A DNA stretch of 8,349 nt from positions 1 to 8,349 of the forward strand of contig CAJXIS010000082.1 in NCBI GenBank assembly GCA_913054115.1, given 5' to 3'. Positions within the stretch are counted from its first letter, which is position 1; each line of letters begins with the position of its first letter. A model generated the notes under the pieces. It saw only the letters and a program-made list of their open reading frames with translations. It did no database searches and was not told the origin of the DNA. The position numbers were made by a program, and so were the translations under genes. Source of the DNA: an uncultured Acidimicrobiaceae bacterium (GTDB taxonomy: Bacteria; Actinomycetota; Acidimicrobiia; Acidimicrobiales; MedAcidi-G1). Of the stretch, positions 1-5,204 are shown piece after piece.

Positions 1-466
1 GGTGAACGACGTCTCCCGGATGACCATCTGGGGCAACCACTCGGCCACCCAGTATCCCGACCTGTTCCACTGTGAGGTGGGCGGCCGGACCGCCGCTGCG
101 GCCGTCGACGACCAGGCTTGGCTCGAGGGCGAGTTCATCCCGACCGTGCAGCAGCGTGGCGCCGCCATCATCGAGGCACGGGGCGCCTCGAGTGCCGCCT
201 CGGCCGCCAATGCCGCCATCGACCATGTCCACGACTGGGTGCTCGGCACCCCGGACGGCGACTGGGTCTCGATGGCCGTGCCGTCGGACGGCAGCTACGG
301 CGTCCCGGAGGGCCTCATCTCGTCGTTCCCGATCACCTGTGCGGGCGGCGAGTGGTCGATCGTGCAGGGCCTCGAGATCGACGACTTCTCACGGGCACGC
401 ATCGACGCCTCCGTGGCCGAACTGGCCGAAGAGCGCGACACGGTCCGGGACCTGGGCCTGATCTAG
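1..466 (+). CDS. mdh: Malate dehydrogenase, C-terminal half (5' partial)
   Basis: NAD-dependent malate dehydrogenase of the TCA cycle, interconverting malate and oxaloacetate in the cytoplasm. The reading frame is open from the window edge, so the GTG at base 2 is only an internal valine codon. The catalytic-histidine motif GNHSATQYPD appears at the very start (His codon at 38-40). It is followed by the substrate-site stretch IIEARGASSAASAANAAIDH and the conserved SMAVPSDGSYGVPEGLISSF segment of the type 2, Thermus/cytosolic-like MDH group. The visible 154 residues match the C-terminal half of a roughly 325-330 residue family. The NAD-binding Rossmann domain lies outside the window. The gene ends in TAG and converges on the MOSC gene with a 21-base gap. 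Recognition is by family motifs and is very secure. Confidence 0.96.
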   Translation, partial: VNDVSRMTIWGNHSATQYPDLFHCEVGGRTAAAAVDDQAWLEGEFIPTVQQRGAAIIEARGASSAASAANAAIDHVHDWVLGTPDGDWVSMAVPSDGSYGVPEGLISSFPITCAGGEWSIVQGLEIDDFSRARIDASVAELAEERDTVRDLGLI

Positions 467-487
467 AGCCTGCTGTCCGGGAAGCGG

Positions 488-928
488 CTATTCCCAGGCG
501 ACCACGTCGCCGACGTTGATGACGGCGTCGCCGAGGGCCACGCCGTAGGCACCCCCGCGCCAATCGGGATCGAGGGCGCCCCGGAGGCCGTCGACCGCCG
601 CCTCCATCAGGTGGCAGGGACGGGTCTCGCCGCGGATCTCGATCCGGGCGTCGCCCACCCGCAGGACCCGGCCGCTGCTGTCTGCGAGTTCGACGCCTTC
701 GACGAACAGGTTCGCCCGGCGGGTCGAGGGCTCGACGGATCGGCCGAGGTCGGCCTCGACGTCTGCCCAGCGCTCTGTTGCCAGGATCGTGACCTGGCGG
801 TCTCCACCTCGGTCGGCGTTGCCGACGATGCCTTCGCCGGCGACCACTGACATTGAGTCGACCGCCTCCATGGCCGCACCCATTGCGGGCTTGATCCAGA
901 GGTTGCGAAGGGTTCCCGTGCTGTCCAC
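488..928 (-). CDS. Small MOSC-domain protein
   Basis: Stand-alone MOSC domain of about 146 residues. MOSC domains occur at the C-terminus of molybdenum-cofactor sulfurase and in YiiM/mARC-type proteins, where a conserved cysteine is linked to sulfur or molybdenum-cofactor handling. The substrate of this single-domain form is not known. Counting from GTG 928, the segment AVDSMSVVAGEGIVGN (22-37) leads into GGDRQVTILATERW (41-54). RRANLFVEGVEL (70-81) has the typical R-x-N arrangement, and RVGDARIEIRGETRPCHLME (90-109) carries the conserved Cys105. The frame is also open to a GTG at 973, but that start overlaps the upstream gene by 26 bases. GTG 928 sits exactly 7 bases after a TACCGT -10-like box and leaves a 19-base gap, so I chose it. 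It lies directly downstream of the SCP2 gene on the same strand. Family assignment is good; function is open. Confidence 0.85.
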   Translation of the reverse strand: MDSTGTLRNLWIKPAMGAAMEAVDSMSVVAGEGIVGNADRGGDRQVTILATERWADVEADLGRSVEPSTRRANLFVEGVELADSSGRVLRVGDARIEIRGETRPCHLMEAAVDGLRGALDPDWRGGAYGVALGDAVINVGDVVAWE

Positions 929-935
929 GACGGGG

Positions 936-945
936 ACGGTAGCCC
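936..945 (-). promoter_or_regulatory. Putative leaderless -10 promoter of the MOSC gene
   Basis: Minus-strand GGGCTACCGT with a TAnnnT hexamer (941-936), followed by 7 bases and then GTG 928. The spacing fits transcription starting on the start codon. It lies between and slightly upstream of the end of the SCP2 gene, so MOSC could be transcribed independently. No -35 consensus is visible. Confidence 0.45.
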
Positions 946-947
946 GC

Positions 948-1337
948 TCAGGTCCCGGATTCGGTGGCGGCACGGACGCCGGCGAACACGTCGCCCAGGG
1001 TCGCCAGCAGGTTGTGGTGTTCGACCAGGGGGCGGGGGTCGCCGCCGATCGAGAGGTCGCCGGTGATCACGGCGTCGAGGGGGTCGATGGAACCGGTCAT
1101 CAGCCCGGTCGCCGTGGCCCGGTCGGTCGAGAACGTCACGTCGGGTTCAACCGCCGGGCCGGGTCGGACCCGGGCCTCGCCGTCGCCCAGGGTGATGTGC
1201 CAGGTCGGGCCGTCGGCGACCCGGTATTCGAGGCTCAGCGTGACCAGGGTGGCCATGTCTCGCAGGGCGTCGTGGGCGCAGGCGGCCTCGTCGAGAGCGG
1301 CGAGCCATGCATCGGAGAAGGGGACGGGATCGGCCAC
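948..1337 (-). CDS. SCP2 sterol-carrier domain protein
   Basis: A 129-residue stand-alone SCP2-like lipid-binding domain. Such proteins bind sterols, fatty acyl chains or other hydrophobic ligands in a tunnel, and the ligand here cannot be told from sequence. A helical N-terminus (residues 8-30) leads to strand pairs including SLEYRVADGPTWHITLGDG (35-53). The family signature follows: DVTFSTDRATATGLMTGSID (66-85), then AVITGDLSIGGDPRPLVEH (89-107), matching the usual 'D-x-T-F-x-x-D ... A-x-x-x-G-x-L-x-x-G-G-D' layout. The length is normal for a single domain. GTG 1337 is the only start, since an in-frame TAG lies at 1349-1347. No ribosome site fits, but a TAGGCT box lies 6 bases upstream, suggesting a leaderless message. 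The MOSC gene follows on the same strand. The gene is divergent from the swivel-domain cluster. Confidence 0.86.
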   Translation of the reverse strand: MADPVPFSDAWLAALDEAACAHDALRDMATLVTLSLEYRVADGPTWHITLGDGEARVRPGPAVEPDVTFSTDRATATGLMTGSIDPLDAVITGDLSIGGDPRPLVEHHNLLATLGDVFAGVRAATESGT

Positions 1338-1343
1338 CTCGGC

Positions 1344-1357
1344 AGCCTAGGTAGCCC
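1344..1357 (-). promoter_or_regulatory. Putative leaderless promoter of the SCP2 gene
   Basis: The minus strand reads GGGCTACCTAGGCT, containing TAGGCT (TAnnnT) 6 bases before GTG 1337. The preceding GGGCTAC is the same string that forms the box before other genes in this window. Here the best-spaced hexamer is TAGGCT, so the match to the shared motif is weaker than for the other genes. Confidence 0.35.
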
Positions 1358-1376
1358 GACGGGTGTGCCCCGTCGG
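1356..1376. repeat. 8-bp perfect inverted repeat in divergent promoter region
   Basis: CCGACGGG (1356-1363), a 5-base loop TGTGC, then CCCGTCGG (1369-1376). The repeat lies between the putative -10 boxes of the SCP2 gene (-) and the swivel-domain gene (+), upstream of both predicted transcription starts. It is therefore better placed as a DNA operator for a dimeric regulator than as an RNA hairpin. No regulator gene is visible in the window. Confidence 0.5.
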
Positions 1377-1384
1377 AAGCTGTG

Positions 1385-1394
1385 GGGCTACGGT
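1385..1394 (+). promoter_or_regulatory. Putative leaderless -10 promoter of the swivel-domain cluster
   Basis: GGGCTACGGT with TAnnnT at 1389-1394, then 7 bases, then GTG 1402. It is the clearest reason for placing the start at 1402. The -35 position falls inside the inverted repeat at 1356-1376, so a protein bound there could block or assist the polymerase. Confidence 0.45.
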
Positions 1395-1401
1395 CCCGTC
1401 C

Positions 1402-1743
1402 GTGCAGGAGATCGGCAGGGGCGATCCGACATTCGACTTCGAGCCGACGCGTGGCGCCTGGCGGCGTCTCGAGGGGCCCGGTGACGTGCTCGACCTGATG
1501 GACACGGGCGCCGGGGGGATCGTGGCGGTGATCAGGGACGCCGGGGCGACCTTCCTGTCACCGGTCTTCGACGAGCTGGCCGGGGTGGTCTGCACCGGGG
1601 GCACGATCCGCAGCCACATCGGCATCATCAGCCGCGAGTTCCAGGTCCCCGGGGTGATCGCCGCCGTCATCGACGACGAGCCCGACGACGGCACCGAGGT
1701 CGAGTTGGACAGCAGCGGCGTGATCTGCCGGATCGACGGGTGA
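1402..1743 (+). CDS. Orphan phosphohistidine swivel (PEP-utiliser mobile) domain protein
   Basis: A 113-residue protein consisting only of the mobile domain of PEP-utilising enzymes. In PEP synthase, pyruvate phosphate dikinase and rifampicin phosphotransferase this domain carries phosphate on a histidine, shuttling between an ATP site and an acceptor site. The signature runs from ELAGVVCTGG (58-67) to SHIGIISREFQVPGV (71-85), with His72 as the predicted phospho-carrier. The Gly-rich loop reads G-G-T-I-R-S-H, one residue longer between GG and His than the common GG-x3-H form. No ATP-grasp or PEP-binding TIM-barrel domain is encoded alongside, so its phosphate donor is unknown. The frame is open to GTG 1363, but that start would lie inside the inverted repeat; GTG 1402 has a well-spaced -10 box. 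The stop overlaps the next start by 4 bases (GTGA), implying translational coupling. The domain call is firm; the role is unknown. Confidence 0.82.
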   Translation: MQEIGRGDPTFDFEPTRGAWRRLEGPGDVLDLMDTGAGGIVAVIRDAGATFLSPVFDELAGVVCTGGTIRSHIGIISREFQVPGVIAAVIDDEPDDGTEVELDSSGVICRIDG

Positions 1744-2873
1744 GCCCGGATCCGCGGGAGCGGGTGAACGCCCTCATCGCAGAGGTCAACGCCGTGTCCA
1801 AGGTGCTGATGCGGGAGCGCACCTCGTACGACTCGCAGTTGATCCCGGTGCGGCAGTACGTGGTCGTGTCGTGCATCGAGGCGTTCCTCCGCTACCCGGA
1901 GGTCATCGAGGTGATCACCGCAGCGATGTCGCCCGAGGAGATCGGCGCAAAGGCCCGTCGGCCGGGCTGCCAGGCGGATTCGGTGTTCCTGTGGGGTGTT
2001 GTCAACTTCTTCCTGATCGGCCGCAACATCATGGGGATGGTGGATCCGTCGATCGACACCGTCGAGCGGACCGACACGGTGCTCGACTTCTGGTCCCGTG
2101 CCTCGCGGGCCTACCGGGGCGGCGACCTGCTCCACGCCGCCGACGCAGGCAACCGGATCGACGCCTTCGACGAGGTGATCCTGGCTGAATTGGCCGCCGG
2201 GGTGACGCCCGTCGACGACGAACGGCGGGCCGTGCTCCGCAGGGCGAACGCCACGCTGATCAACCACCTGTTCCTGCTCTACTTCGACACCAGGGTCGGC
2301 CACGGCGACACCGGCCCGTACCGGCTGGCGGACGGCCGGCAGGTGATCGTGCGCGACTTCTTCCGGATGGGCCGCAGTGACTTCTGGTGGTCGGACGTTG
2401 CGAGCGAAGTTCCCTACTCGGGGCTCACGGCGGTGCTCGTCGTCGATGACGCCGTTGATCTGAGCGTCACCGACTACGGGACCACGGTGTCTGACCCGGA
2501 GGACTACCTTGACCGCCTCACGGGGTTCGCCCTCTACACGACCGACGGTGGGCGCCTGGAGCCGGTGGGCGACGACAGGCTGGTTGCCACCGCTGCAGCG
2601 GCAAAGGCCGCGCAGAGGGAGCACTACCGGGCCATCGTCGGCATGGACCGGGATGAGCAGATCGCCTGCGGCGCCTACGTGTACTTCACGTTCCTCCGGC
2701 CGTTCGCCCAGATCGCCGGGGTGGTCGACCAGATCGACTGGACCTGCCCCCGTGACACGCCGGCCGACCTGTACCCGCTGGTGACCGCCGACGTCGAGAC
2801 CTCTGAGCACGACGCCGACGCCGACCCGTTCGCCCTGTACGACGCGCCTGACGCTCCCCCAGGCGGGGGTTGA
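1740..2873 (+). CDS. Unrecognised 377-residue protein coupled to the swivel domain
   Basis: I do not recognise this family. It looks like a genuine soluble protein: a helical N-terminus (residues 5-60), a hydrophobic stretch SVFLWGVVNFFLIGRNIMGM (81-100) that could be a buried helix or one membrane-associated segment, and a second one around ATLINHLFLLYFDTR (171-185). A beta-rich, aromatic middle follows (200-270, including DFFRMGRSDFWWSDV at 206-220 and LTAVLVVDDAVDLSVTDYG at 229-247). Next come a charged helix (285-305), the segment GAYVYFTFLRPFAQIAGVVDQIDW (311-334), and an acidic Pro/Gly-rich tail (351-377) that is probably disordered. There is no signal peptide, Walker motif or ATP-grasp pattern. 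The GTG start overlaps the swivel-gene stop by 4 bases, so the two proteins are probably made together and may interact. GTG 1764 is a possible alternative start. The next gene begins 4 bases after the stop. Coding status is fairly sure; function is not assigned. Confidence 0.75.
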   Translation: MSPDPRERVNALIAEVNAVSKVLMRERTSYDSQLIPVRQYVVVSCIEAFLRYPEVIEVITAAMSPEEIGAKARRPGCQADSVFLWGVVNFFLIGRNIMGMVDPSIDTVERTDTVLDFWSRASRAYRGGDLLHAADAGNRIDAFDEVILAELAAGVTPVDDERRAVLRRANATLINHLFLLYFDTRVGHGDTGPYRLADGRQVIVRDFFRMGRSDFWWSDVASEVPYSGLTAVLVVDDAVDLSVTDYGTTVSDPEDYLDRLTGFALYTTDGGRLEPVGDDRLVATAAAAKAAQREHYRAIVGMDRDEQIACGAYVYFTFLRPFAQIAGVVDQIDWTCPRDTPADLYPLVTADVETSEHDADADPFALYDAPDAPPGGG

Positions 2874-2877
2874 TCCG

Positions 2878-3813
2878 GTGCACGAGACGGCCCCCGCCGA
2901 CGAGCGCCGTCACGAGTCGGACGGGCAGCGGCTCTGGAACGAGTCGTACTATCTCGACTGGTTCGACCCCGACGGGCGGTCCGGCGGCTACGTGCGCCTC
3001 GGCCTCTACCCGGAACTGGGCGTCTCCTGGTTCTGGTGCTGCCTGGTCGAGAAGGGCGGCCCGACGGTCTTCGTGGTCGAGCACGAGGCGCCGATGCCAC
3101 TGGCGCCGGGCCTCGAGATCCGCGCATCGGGCCTGTGGGCAGACCTGATCATCGAGGCGCCACTCGACCACTTCAGCGTCGGCGTCGAGGCCTTCGGCGT
3201 AGCCGTCGATGATCCGACCGAGGCCTATCGGGCCGGACCCGGTGGACTGCGGGGCGACCGGGTCCCGGTGGGGCTCGACCTCGGATGGGAGACCGACGGC
3301 GAAGCGTCGGATGCTCCGTGGGCCTTCCACTACGGCGTGGCCACCCGCTACGAGATTCCCTGCCGGGTGGTGGGCGAGATACTCGTGGGCGACCGCCGTA
3401 TCGAGCTCGACGGGTGGGGCCAGCGGGACCACTCGTGGGGTGTGCGCGACTGGTGGGCCGACGGTTGGACCTGGTGCTCGGGCCGGCTCGAGGACGGCGA
3501 GCGTTTCCACGCCGTGCAGGTCGTCGGCCGTGACGGTGGCATCGGCTACCGGTCGTCGTCGGACGGCCTGGCCGCCGAGTACCGGGTGGCGTCGGCGCCG
3601 AACCTCGGGTCCGATGGCATCCCGACGTCGGGCTCGTTGGAGTTGGGCGACCTGCGTCTCGACTACGAGCCGGTCGCCTGGGCGCCGCTGCTGCTCACGC
3701 ACCCTGACGACGGTCGGCAGTCGCGGTTCCCCCGTGGCCTCGTGTCGGTGAGGGCCGACGACGGCCGCACCGGCCACGCCTGGCTGGAGCTCAACCAGCC
3801 CCCGCCCCCCTGA
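2878..3813 (+). CDS. DUF7064/AttH-like (hydroxyneurosporene synthase-type) protein
   Basis: A 311-residue protein of the DUF7064 group, whose beta-barrel architecture resembles the AttH/CrtC lipocalin-like superfamily (hydroxyneurosporene synthase, Svf1). These proteins are thought to bind or modify hydrophobic molecules, but the biochemical role of DUF7064 members is unknown. The hallmark is the motif WGQRDHSWGVRDWW at residues 180-193, with a charged, aromatic cluster typical of the family. The N-terminal part holds LWNESYYLDWFDPDGRSGGY (19-38) and successive beta strands up to residue 115. The C-terminal domain holds further strands ending in TGHAWLELNQ (298-307) and a proline tail. There is no signal peptide. 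A purine-rich AGGCGGGGG ends 8 bases before GTG 2878 and can act as ribosome site. It is the last gene of the swivel-domain cluster, ending 6 bases from the convergent DUF368 gene. Confidence 0.75.
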   Translation: MHETAPADERRHESDGQRLWNESYYLDWFDPDGRSGGYVRLGLYPELGVSWFWCCLVEKGGPTVFVVEHEAPMPLAPGLEIRASGLWADLIIEAPLDHFSVGVEAFGVAVDDPTEAYRAGPGGLRGDRVPVGLDLGWETDGEASDAPWAFHYGVATRYEIPCRVVGEILVGDRRIELDGWGQRDHSWGVRDWWADGWTWCSGRLEDGERFHAVQVVGRDGGIGYRSSSDGLAAEYRVASAPNLGSDGIPTSGSLELGDLRLDYEPVAWAPLLLTHPDDGRQSRFPRGLVSVRADDGRTGHAWLELNQPPPP

Positions 3814-3819
3814 CTCCGG

Positions 3820-4728
3820 TCAGGATCGGTTGCGGGCGAGGCGGTCGACGGCGAGGACGACTGCGAAGGCGGCGGCGGCCAGCAGCAGCGGTACCGGCAG
3901 GTTGCCGGCCGGGGGCCACTCGAGGCCGGTGCCCGAGACCGACATGTCGGCGGTGTCGCCGATGACACCCACGCCGTTGGGCCAGGGCCACAGCACCCGC
4001 AGCGAGCCGACCATGAGGCCGATCAGCACCGCCAGCATCGTGTCATGGTGCCGTTCGAGAAGCCGGGTGAGCAGTGAGGCGAACAGCGCCAGCCCGAGCA
4101 CGGCGCCCACGGCGAACACGATGGCGTCGCCGATCATGCGCTCGTCGATCACGGCCAGGACGGCCTCGTACATGCCGAACATGAGCAGCAGGAACGAGCC
4201 CGACAGGCCGGGCAGGATCATGGCGCAGATGGCGATCGCCCCGGCCAGGAACAGCACGAGCGGCGACGGGTCGGCGATCGGTCCCGTCTGCCAGCCGAGG
4301 GCGGCGAACAGGACCACGCCGACGACGGCCATCAGGGCCAGCCGGGGGCGGTCCCAGTCGGGGAGCCGCCATGAGACCACGATCGAGGCCAGCACGAGGC
4401 CGAGGAACAGGCCGGCCATCGCCTCGGGGTACTCCTCCAGCCCGGATTCGAGCAGGCCGGCGAGCACGACGACGGTGACGAAGGCTCCGCCAGCCAGCGG
4501 GAGCAGCAGCCCCCATTCGACCGACTTCAGGCGTTCTATGCCGCCGCGGACATCGCCGCGGGCGAACCGTGCCAACGCCCTGGCGCCGTCGCGGATGGCG
4601 GCGATGAGCCGCTCGTAGATCCCGAACATGAGGGCGAGGGTCCCGCCCGAGACGCCCGGCACGACGTTGGCCGCACCCATGAGGGCGCCCTGGGCGATCC
4701 GGGTGATCGGACGTCCGCCGGTGGCCAT
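3820..4728 (-). CDS. DUF368 membrane protein (PopT-type C55-phosphate translocase)
   Basis: A polytopic membrane protein of 302 residues, with about eight hydrophobic segments, of the DUF368 family. Members of this family (PopT) have been implicated in returning undecaprenyl phosphate across the cytoplasmic membrane for reuse in cell-wall and surface-polymer synthesis. The family's internal duplication is plain: VVPGVSGGTLALMFGIYERL (22-41) in the first half and ILPGLSGSFLLLMFGMYEAV (171-190) in the second, both with the PG-x-SG re-entrant motif. Hydrophobic stretches lie at about 73-92, 104-119, 130-145, 156-172, 203-223, 231-246 and 279-294. Its ATG shares one base with the TGA of the upstream thioesterase gene (TGATG), so translation should be coupled. 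Length and motifs are normal. Family identity is strong; the transport role comes from characterised relatives in other bacteria. Confidence 0.9.
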   Translation of the reverse strand: MATGGRPITRIAQGALMGAANVVPGVSGGTLALMFGIYERLIAAIRDGARALARFARGDVRGGIERLKSVEWGLLLPLAGGAFVTVVVLAGLLESGLEEYPEAMAGLFLGLVLASIVVSWRLPDWDRPRLALMAVVGVVLFAALGWQTGPIADPSPLVLFLAGAIAICAMILPGLSGSFLLLMFGMYEAVLAVIDERMIGDAIVFAVGAVLGLALFASLLTRLLERHHDTMLAVLIGLMVGSLRVLWPWPNGVGVIGDTADMSVSGTGLEWPPAGNLPVPLLLAAAAFAVVLAVDRLARNRS

Positions 4729-5150
4729 CAGATCGACCCTTCAGGATCGATCGCGTAGGGGGCGAGCGCCTCGCCGATGAATGCGGGGGAGCGCACCAGC
4801 TTCCCGGCGGTGTCGGTCACCGCCGCCAGCACCTCCTGGGTGGCGAGCACCTCGTCGCCGCGCATGATCCGTTGGCCCCACCGGGACGAGGCCCGCCGGT
4901 TCTCGATGACCTCGGTCTCGATGACCAGCAAGTCGCCACCGACGGCCGGCTTGAGGAACCTGGTCTCGATGCGGGAGACGATGACCCGGAAGCCCTGATC
5001 CTCGAGGTCCTGGAGCCCGAGCCCCACCGAGTCGAGCAGTTCGATGCGGCCGGTCTCGAAGAGCTGCACGTAGACGGAGTGGTTGAGGTGCCCGTACGGG
5101 TCGAGTTCGTAGAAGCGGACCTTGACGGGGTGACGGTGACACTCGGGCAT
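4728..5150 (-). CDS. Hotdog-fold acyl-CoA thioesterase (4HBT/YbgC-like)
   Basis: A 140-residue single-domain hotdog protein of the 4-hydroxybenzoyl-CoA thioesterase family, expected to hydrolyse acyl-CoA thioesters in the cytoplasm. The N-terminal signature VRFYELDPYGHLNHSVYVQL (11-30) carries the usual catalytic acid Asp17 followed by G-H-x-N-H-x-x-Y. The central strands RIETRFLKPAVGGDLLVIET (60-79) and RWGQRIMRGDEVLATQEVLA (90-109) follow the family pattern, ending in AAVTDTAGKLVRSP (109-122). Length is typical. Acyl-chain preference cannot be predicted. The ATG at 5150 is preceded by TAGCGT and 7 bases, suggesting a leaderless message. It is the first gene of a pair with DUF368, overlapping by one base, and is divergent from the alpha/beta hydrolase across 54 bases. 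Confidence 0.88.
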   Translation of the reverse strand: MPECHRHPVKVRFYELDPYGHLNHSVYVQLFETGRIELLDSVGLGLQDLEDQGFRVIVSRIETRFLKPAVGGDLLVIETEVIENRRASSRWGQRIMRGDEVLATQEVLAAVTDTAGKLVRSPAFIGEALAPYAIDPEGSI

Positions 5151-5157
5151 CGGGAGG

Positions 5158-5167
5158 ACGCTAGCCC
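5158..5167 (-). promoter_or_regulatory. Putative leaderless -10 promoter of thioesterase-DUF368 pair
   Basis: The minus strand reads GGGCTAGCGT (TAnnnT at 5163-5158), then CCTCCCG, then ATG 5150. Arrangement and spacing (7 bases) are the same as before the MOSC and swivel-domain genes. No -35 consensus was seen. The start codon is not preceded by a usable Shine-Dalgarno sequence. Confidence 0.45.
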
Positions 5168-5186
5168 TCGTCCCGGCGGGTCGGCG

Positions 5187-5196
5187 TGGCTACCCT
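5187..5196 (+). promoter_or_regulatory. Putative leaderless -10 promoter of the alpha/beta hydrolase
   Basis: TGGCTACCCT with TAnnnT at 5191-5196, then 8 bases, then ATG 5205. No Shine-Dalgarno sequence precedes the ATG. The CCTCCCG string at 5194-5200 is repeated in inverted orientation just before the divergent thioesterase start (5151-5157). Confidence 0.42.
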
Positions 5197-5204
5197 CCCG
5201 ACCC

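Noticed and set aside
488..973. Longer MOSC protein starting at GTG 973
   Set aside because: It would overlap the SCP2 gene by 26 bases and add a Pro-rich, non-conserved N-terminus. GTG 928 has a well-spaced -10 box and fits the domain boundary. Not fully excluded.
1347..2810. A 487-codon open frame on the minus strand
   Set aside because: It lies opposite the swivel-domain and 377-residue genes, its composition is the Val/Gly/His/Arg/Asp-rich pattern of antisense frames in GC-rich DNA, and it shows no domain. The plus strand carries a recognisable swivel motif and tight gene packing.
2686..3777. A 363-codon open frame on the minus strand
   Set aside because: It is antisense to the DUF7064 gene, whose family motif is clear; the antisense translation has no motif and an Arg-rich, low-complexity end.
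4872..5204. N-terminal extension of the alpha/beta hydrolase
   Set aside because: The open frame continues upstream, but only through the divergent thioesterase gene. The canonical hydrolase N-terminus begins at ATG 5205.
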